A stretch of 64,000 nt of DNA from Verrucomicrobiota bacterium. Lineage in GTDB: Bacteria > Verrucomicrobiota > Verrucomicrobiia > Chthoniobacterales > UBA10450. The stretch's first letter is position 1; every line of letters starts with the position of its first letter. A program made the position numbers and the translations under genes. Shown in pieces: positions 58,556-64,000 of this stretch. The stretch covers positions 1 to 64,000 of the forward strand of contig QHNH01000014.1 in assembly GCA_003218375.1 (NCBI GenBank). Direction: 5' to 3'. Below the pieces are notes generated by a model, which saw nothing but the letters and a program-made list of their open reading frames with translations, did not search any database and was not told the origin of the DNA.

Positions 58556-59692
58556 GTGCGAAAAACTTGGGCAGTGGCTAAAACCAAGATCAAAGAGACC
58601 ACGGCGAATATCCATGCCGTCGTCGGCTCCGACGAAAGCGAAGTGAAGCGCGTCGCCGCCGAGCTGGCCGCGAAATTGACGCCGTCGGCCGCGGGCGAAT
58701 TCGGGCTGGAAATGATCGATGCCTGCGCGGACAACGTCGACCAGGCCGTGGCGAGAATCCGGTCGGCGATCGAGGCGCTGCAAACCCTGCCGTTTTTCGG
58801 CGGCGCCAAACTGGTCTGGTTCAAAAACGCGAATTGTCTCGCCGATAGTGTGATTGGCCGGTCCGCCGCGGTCCAGGGCGCACTCGAGGAGCTGGCGGAA
58901 TTATTCGAAGCCGGTCTCGGAAACGACGTCACCTTGTTAATCAGCGCGACGGAGACGGACAAGCGGCGCTCATTCTACAAGACGCTAACCAAACGCGCCG
59001 AGGTGCAGGTGATCGATCGCCTCGATTCTTCGCGCGCCGGCTGGGAAGAGGAAGCCACCGAGATCGTGCGGCGGAAAGCTAAGGCGAGAAAGTTGCAGTT
59101 TGATGAGGACGCGCTCGATCTTTTTGTGCTGCTTACCGGCGGCGATACCCGCCAGATCGAGAACGAGCTGGAGAAGATCGATCTTTATTGTGGGCACGAG
59201 CGACGAGTCACGGTCGAGCAGGTGCGCGAGCTGGTGCCGCTGTCCCGCGCTGGCGTTATTTTCGAACTCGGAAATGCCATGGCGGCTTGCGATCTCGAGC
59301 GCGCGCTGATGCTGGTGAAGCGCCTGCTCGATCAGGGCGAAACCGCGATCGGGATTCTTCTCGTCGCGATCCTGCCCACCGTCCGGAATCTCCTGCTCGC
59401 AAAAGATTTGATGGAACGCCATCGCCTGGCGCGGCCGCATGCCCCTTTCAGTTTCATCTCGGCGTTGAATCGATTGCCGGCCGAGGCGACCGAGCATTTG
59501 CCGCGGAAGAAGGATGGTTCGATCAACGGCTACGCGCTTGGGCTGGCCGCGCAACAAGCGCACCGGTTCGAAACGAAAAAACTCATCGCCGGCCTGGAGG
59601 CGTGCCTGGAAGCGAACGTCCGCCTCGTCAGCAGCCAGCTCGATCATGAGCTGATCCTGACGGAGATCGTGGTGAAACTCCTGGCGTGCTGA
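58556..59692 (+). CDS. holA: DNA polymerase III subunit delta
   Basis: HAVVGSDESEVKRVAAELAAKL...LPFFGGAKLVWFKNANCL...LTGGDTRQIENELEKIDLYCG. Confidence 0.88.
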   Translation: MRKTWAVAKTKIKETTANIHAVVGSDESEVKRVAAELAAKLTPSAAGEFGLEMIDACADNVDQAVARIRSAIEALQTLPFFGGAKLVWFKNANCLADSVIGRSAAVQGALEELAELFEAGLGNDVTLLISATETDKRRSFYKTLTKRAEVQVIDRLDSSRAGWEEEATEIVRRKAKARKLQFDEDALDLFVLLTGGDTRQIENELEKIDLYCGHERRVTVEQVRELVPLSRAGVIFELGNAMAACDLERALMLVKRLLDQGETAIGILLVAILPTVRNLLLAKDLMERHRLARPHAPFSFISALNRLPAEATEHLPRKKDGSINGYALGLAAQQAHRFETKKLIAGLEACLEANVRLVSSQLDHELILTEIVVKLLAC

Positions 59693-59708
59693 TTCAACGC
59701 GAAGGGGC

Positions 59709-60140
59709 CTACGCCGCCTCGCCGATTTGCTTGCGCGCCATCGGGCCCACCCAGGGAATATCCCAAAGAACGCCGCTGAACGCCTTAACCATCGCGATCA
59801 CCATGATGACGAGCAGGCCGAGGTGAACGAGTGCCGCTACGAAAAACCAGAGTCCGCCGAAGATTGGGCCTGCTATCGGAATGAACGCAAGGATCCCGTG
59901 CAGAACCCACGAGACCAGGTTGAACAGAAACCAGATGCCGCCAAAAATGATCGACTGCATGGCGTAGAAGCGGACGAAGCGATCGTTTTTTTCGATGATG
60001 TAAAAGATCAAGCCGCCGATGAGCGGGATGCAGGCGAGCGCGGCCGCGACATTCGAAGGGAGACCGGTCGAAGTCGAAGTCGCGGGTCCCGGAGCAGGAT
60101 TTGCCGCCGGAAGCGGCGTCGGATTGACTGGATCTGGCAT
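59709..60140 (-). CDS. DUF4870/Tic20-like small membrane protein
   Basis: NVAAALACIPLIGGLIFYIIEKNDRFVRFYAMQSIIFG... Confidence 0.72.
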   Translation of the reverse strand: MPDPVNPTPLPAANPAPGPATSTSTGLPSNVAAALACIPLIGGLIFYIIEKNDRFVRFYAMQSIIFGGIWFLFNLVSWVLHGILAFIPIAGPIFGGLWFFVAALVHLGLLVIMVIAMVKAFSGVLWDIPWVGPMARKQIGEAA

Positions 60141-60246
60141 GTCTCATTAAGAGGAACGGGCGCGCGTTTTGTCAAGGTAACTTGGGGAGCGGGCCGCGGG
60201 CCTTTTGTCTTTCGCGGGCTGATCGTCGCCGGTACCATCGAGGCCT

Positions 60247-61317
60247 GTGAATCCAATCCGCGTCCGAGCCGGCGAGCGAACTTACGAAGTCCTGGCGGGC
60301 GCTGGCTTGCTGTCGCGAGTCGGCGAGCTCATCGCGCCAAAACTCAAGGGCCCGGCTTGCGCGATTGTGTCCGACGAAAACGTCGCCGCGCTCTACGCGG
60401 AAACAGCGCACTCGAGCCTGAGTGAAGCTGGCTTTCGGCCGGTCGTGATCACGGTCCCACCTGGCGAACAATCGAAGACAATGCCGCGGGCCGAGGCAAT
60501 CTGTGACCGAATGATCGATGCCGGTTTGGAACGGTCTTCGTTCGTCGTGGCATTGGGCGGCGGAATGGTGGGCGATCTCGCTGGATTTGTGGCGGCGATT
60601 TATCACCGCGGGATTCCTTGCGTACAGATGCCGACGACGTTGCTGGGCCAGATCGACAGCTCCATCGGCGGCAAGACCGCGGTGAACACAACCGCGGGAA
60701 AGAATCTCATCGGGGCGTGGCACCAACCGGCACTCGTAATTTCCGATGTGGACACACTGGAAACCTTGCCGCCGCGCGAACTGCGGCAGGGATTCGCGGA
60801 GATGATCAAGCACGCCGTGATTCGCGACCCCGAGATGTTCGAGATGTTGCAGCGCTTCGATCGCGCCGAGTTGCCTGCGCTGATTCGCCGGAACGTTGAG
60901 GTCAAGGGCGCGATCGTGGCCGCCGACGAACGCGAGACGACCGGCGAACGCGCGCTTCTGAATTTCGGCCACACGGTCGGACACGCGATCGAGCGGGCGG
61001 GCGATTACCGGGATTTCCTCCATGGCGAAGCCGTGAGCCTCGGGATGGTGGCAGCCTGCGAAATTTCGGTGCGCAAAGCCGGGTTAACCGAAGCGGAGCG
61101 GGAGCGCATCGTGCGGACGCTCGAATCATTCGACCTGCCCACGCGGTTGCCGGCTAATTTTCCGAGAGAGAAAATCCTTGGCGCAGTTCAGTTCGACAAG
61201 AAATTCGCGCGCGGCGAAGTGCGCTTTGTCGTCGTGCCCGCGATTGGTTCGGCGCGCCTCATGACGAATTTGTCGATGGCGGATATCGAGGCAGCGATCG
61301 CAAAACTTCGCAGTTAG
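60247..61317 (+). CDS. aroB: 3-dehydroquinate synthase
   Basis: ALGGGMVGDLAGFVAAIYHRGIPCVQMPTTLLGQIDSSIGGKTAVN; LNFGHTVGHAIE. Confidence 0.96.
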   Translation: MNPIRVRAGERTYEVLAGAGLLSRVGELIAPKLKGPACAIVSDENVAALYAETAHSSLSEAGFRPVVITVPPGEQSKTMPRAEAICDRMIDAGLERSSFVVALGGGMVGDLAGFVAAIYHRGIPCVQMPTTLLGQIDSSIGGKTAVNTTAGKNLIGAWHQPALVISDVDTLETLPPRELRQGFAEMIKHAVIRDPEMFEMLQRFDRAELPALIRRNVEVKGAIVAADERETTGERALLNFGHTVGHAIERAGDYRDFLHGEAVSLGMVAACEISVRKAGLTEAERERIVRTLESFDLPTRLPANFPREKILGAVQFDKKFARGEVRFVVVPAIGSARLMTNLSMADIEAAIAKLRS

Positions 61318-61402
61318 GGACGCTTTTCCGAAGCGTCCGACTTCTTGTAGGTCAGCGCCTAACAAGGAAACAGTCGGACGCCTCGGAAAGGCGTCCCTAC
61401 CT
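61314..61402. repeat. Family C bipartite palindrome between convergent aroB and amidase; supplies both stop codons
   Basis: TTAGGGACGCTTTTCCGAAGCGTCCGACT ... AGTCGGACGCCTCGGAAAGGCGTCCCTACCT. Confidence 0.9.
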
Positions 61403-62662
61403 ATTGGTCTTGTAATACTCGACTAATCCATCCACCACGCCGTCGGCGTATTCGCGATAGATGCTGGGACGCTCGACGCCGTTGATCGCCCGCATTCCTT
61501 CGTAGTCGCCCGCCTGGATTCGCGCGAAGACGTCGCTGCTATTCATCACGTAAGGCTCGAAGTAAACGACCGGACATCGGTAGAGGCGTGTCGCCACGAG
61601 ATTCCGCGAGTAGACATAACCGCTCGTTCCCACCTTGGTCGCGTTGTCCGTCGTGTATTGATAGGGCGGCAGGCCGGTCTTTTTCGCCATCGCCACGGCG
61701 GCCGCATCCGCGATCTGGATTTCCTCGTCGTAAGAGCGGCTGAGCAGGCGCTGCAACATTTCGAAGCGTTCGTCGTCGAACTCAATTTCGGAAGACGAAT
61801 ACGATCCATTGACCAGGAGATGGAGATGATTCACATCGGTAAGGGTAGGATTGCGTTCGTCGCCCCACGCTTCGGCGTTGAAATGCAGACAGAGCACGAG
61901 ATCGGGGCGCAGCTTCGAGTTCACGCGCCGAGCCCGCTCGCGGATTTCGCTGGTGCGATAAAACAGGATCTCGCTTTGCCAGCGCACCGTTTGTTCTTTG
62001 AGCGGATCGTCCGGGGCCTTGAATTCTTCCGGCGGATTCTCGGTCCCGCTGGCCTTGAGCATCGCGCGCGCGGCTTCTCTGAAATCGTCGGGGCGGAACG
62101 GCGTGACCGGCTCCGTTTTGGCGCGCACGAAGGAAACACGCGCACCCAGCTCGCGCAATTTCTCGGCGAGCAATTTCGCCACCTTCAACGTCATCTCGCC
62201 TTCCTCGACGGGCGCGGCGTCGCCTGATTTGAACCAGCGCTCTTCCATCTTCGCCCAGGCGCCGCCGATGTGGCCGGGATCGAGCGCGATTTTCAATCCG
62301 GAAAGAAGGCCGGCTTTTTTCCGTCGAGGCAACGCATGCGCGGCGCGCCATCCGAGCGGAGGAGCTTGTCGAGTTCGCCCCGCAGTCGCAAAGCGCAGGG
62401 TGAACCAGCTCTGCGCGTCCCGATCCAGGAGAATGCACGCCGCATCGGGATCAACCCGGATGAACTCTTCGCTGATTCCATGGGGGCAGTAGACGCGGCG
62501 GAGCAGTTGCTCGAACTCGTCGTGGGTAATCGTTTTCTGGAATTTCGCGAGCGCCTTCCAGTTTGGCGAATCAGCCAGGGGATTGCTGAGGTGATCCGCG
62601 GCGCGAGCACGGAAGCAGAACAAAAGGGAGACGGCGAGGACAAGTGGAAGGCGGAAGATCAC
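61397..62662 (-). CDS. N-acetylmuramoyl-L-alanine amidase-like secreted protein
   Basis: LKIALDPGHIGGAWAKMEER...EGEMTLKVAKLLAEKLRELGARVSFVR; LCLHFNAEAW. Confidence 0.8.
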   Translation of the reverse strand: MIFRLPLVLAVSLLFCFRARAADHLSNPLADSPNWKALAKFQKTITHDEFEQLLRRVYCPHGISEEFIRVDPDAACILLDRDAQSWFTLRFATAGRTRQAPPLGWRAAHALPRRKKAGLLSGLKIALDPGHIGGAWAKMEERWFKSGDAAPVEEGEMTLKVAKLLAEKLRELGARVSFVRAKTEPVTPFRPDDFREAARAMLKASGTENPPEEFKAPDDPLKEQTVRWQSEILFYRTSEIRERARRVNSKLRPDLVLCLHFNAEAWGDERNPTLTDVNHLHLLVNGSYSSSEIEFDDERFEMLQRLLSRSYDEEIQIADAAAVAMAKKTGLPPYQYTTDNATKVGTSGYVYSRNLVATRLYRCPVVYFEPYVMNSSDVFARIQAGDYEGMRAINGVERPSIYREYADGVVDGLVEYYKTNR

Positions 62663-62700
62663 AGGTTGGATTTCGGGCTTTTCAATACGATGCTCGCGCG

Positions 62701-63504
62701 ATGCTGACGATTCTTTTTCTGGGCGACGTGGTGGGCGAGCCGGGCCGCAGCGCCGTCATCGCGAACCTCGCGCGCCTGAAGGAATCGCACGCGGTCGATT
62801 TTGTTGTCGTAAACGGCGAGAACGCGGCGGGCGGTCGCGGGATCACGCCCAAGATCACGATCGACCTCTTGCGAGCGGGTGCGTCCGTGATCACGACCGG
62901 CGATCACATCTGGGACCAGAAGGAGATTTATTCGTTCATCGACACGGAGCCGCGCTTGCTCCGGCCGGTGAATTATCCGCCAGGCGCGCCCGGCCATGGC
63001 TCGATCGTGTTGGAAACTGCAAAAGGAAAGGTGGGCGTCATCAGCGTCCAGATGCGGACCTTCATGCAGCCGATTCTCGAGAATCCCTTTCCGGCGGTGG
63101 ACGCGGCCGTGGCGGCGATGCGGCAGCAGACACCGGTGATCTTTGTCGACGCGCATGGCGAAACCACCAGCGAGAAAATCGCGATCGGGCGGTTTCTCGA
63201 TGGGAAAGCGTCGGCGGTGATCGGCACCCACACTCATGTCCAGACCGCGGACGAACAGATATTCCCGGGCGGGACCGCGTTTTTGTGCGACGCGGGAATG
63301 TGCGGCCCGGTGAATTCGATTTTGGGGCGGGCCGTGGAACCGATCGTGAACCGGTTCATCTCGAACCTGCCGGCTTTATTTCCCGTGGCGAAAGGCGAAG
63401 TGCGGTTATGCGGTGCCGTTGTATCCATCGACGAAATAACGGGGCGTGCCCTCAGCATCACGCGGGTAAATGAACTGATCGCGGACACGCCCGCCGCGAC
63501 ATAG
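62701..63504 (+). CDS. YmdB/TIGR00282-family metallophosphoesterase
   Basis: MLTILFLGDVVGEPGRSAV...VVNGENAAGGRGIT...TGDHIWDQKE...GTHTHVQTADEQI. Confidence 0.93.
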   Translation: MLTILFLGDVVGEPGRSAVIANLARLKESHAVDFVVVNGENAAGGRGITPKITIDLLRAGASVITTGDHIWDQKEIYSFIDTEPRLLRPVNYPPGAPGHGSIVLETAKGKVGVISVQMRTFMQPILENPFPAVDAAVAAMRQQTPVIFVDAHGETTSEKIAIGRFLDGKASAVIGTHTHVQTADEQIFPGGTAFLCDAGMCGPVNSILGRAVEPIVNRFISNLPALFPVAKGEVRLCGAVVSIDEITGRALSITRVNELIADTPAAT

Positions 63505-63596
63505 TTCGGTTTTCCCCGATCGTCGCGCGGACCTTTCGATCGAAAAAAGGCCGCTGGTTAGAGGAGACCCGAACCATTTCGGGGCACATCGATTCA

Positions 63597-64000
63597 ATGG
63601 AGATTAGACCTTTCCTGCGCGTGTTGCGGTTGCTGTGGAACCGAATGGGATCGGGGCGGATTTACGTCGCGGCCGCCGGAGCCTTGCTCTTCGTCCTGGC
63701 CGCGATTGGACTGACGCATCTGGTTTCATCGCGGGCTGCACCGAACTCAGGCCAATTAACGACAGGTCCCGCTCCGAAAACGGTCGCGGAAGCTTCCGGA
63801 CTGTCCGCACTCCCGCGTGAGCCCGTAATCGCTATTACGGAAATCGGTTCCACTGAAACCAAAGACCGAAACGGCCACCTGAATGTGGCGGTGCGCATCG
63901 GCGTTGCCCCGCACCTCAACACGAAGAAAGGCGAAGTCGAGATTCGCGTTTCCTTCTTTGACGTGACGCCAGAAGGTGAGATGCGGCCCACCGACGCTCA
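63597..64000 (+). CDS. Partial TM-anchored protein with the domain seen at the C-terminus of the 47639 product
   Basis: MEIRPFLRVLRLLWNRMGSGRIYVAAAGALLFVLAAIGLTHL...IAITEIGSTETKDRNGHLNVAVRIGVAPHLNTKKGEVEIRVSFFDV. Confidence 0.65.
   Translation, partial: MEIRPFLRVLRLLWNRMGSGRIYVAAAGALLFVLAAIGLTHLVSSRAAPNSGQLTTGPAPKTVAEASGLSALPREPVIAITEIGSTETKDRNGHLNVAVRIGVAPHLNTKKGEVEIRVSFFDVTPEGEMRPTDA

Overview
This 64-kb, GC-rich chromosomal window looks Verrucomicrobiota-like (lineage is an inference from protein flavour, not tested). It is mostly housekeeping DNA: rplA-rplJ-rplL-rpoB-rpoC, rpsB-tsf, purS-purQ, tyrS, tadA, a tRNA-Gln(CUG), hppA, a class A PBP, lysS, nnrD, uvrB, holA, aroB and a YmdB-like phosphoesterase. 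A small accessory and regulatory stretch lies at about 31-45 kb: an ECF sigma factor, response regulators, a 1.4k-aa CheB/CheR-PAS-kinase with a NarL-type regulator, a possible copper-handling pair, and small uncharacterised paralogous families. I see no phage, transposase, CRISPR array or biosynthetic cluster. The most unusual signal is a dense population of bipartite palindromic (REPIN-like) repeats in at least five sequence families. They sit at gene 3' ends, sometimes supply the stop codon, and in at least three cases (lysS, nnrD, uvrB) appear to sit in-frame inside conserved genes. A second repeat class consists of octamer arrays, at two of three loci followed by their own inverted copies. 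Other leads are a disrupted rplJ (about 28 codons missing plus a frameshift), rplA without an adjacent rplK, a strong TTTACAC operator, a receiver-MBL fusion, and three pairs of uncharacterised paralogous proteins or domains.
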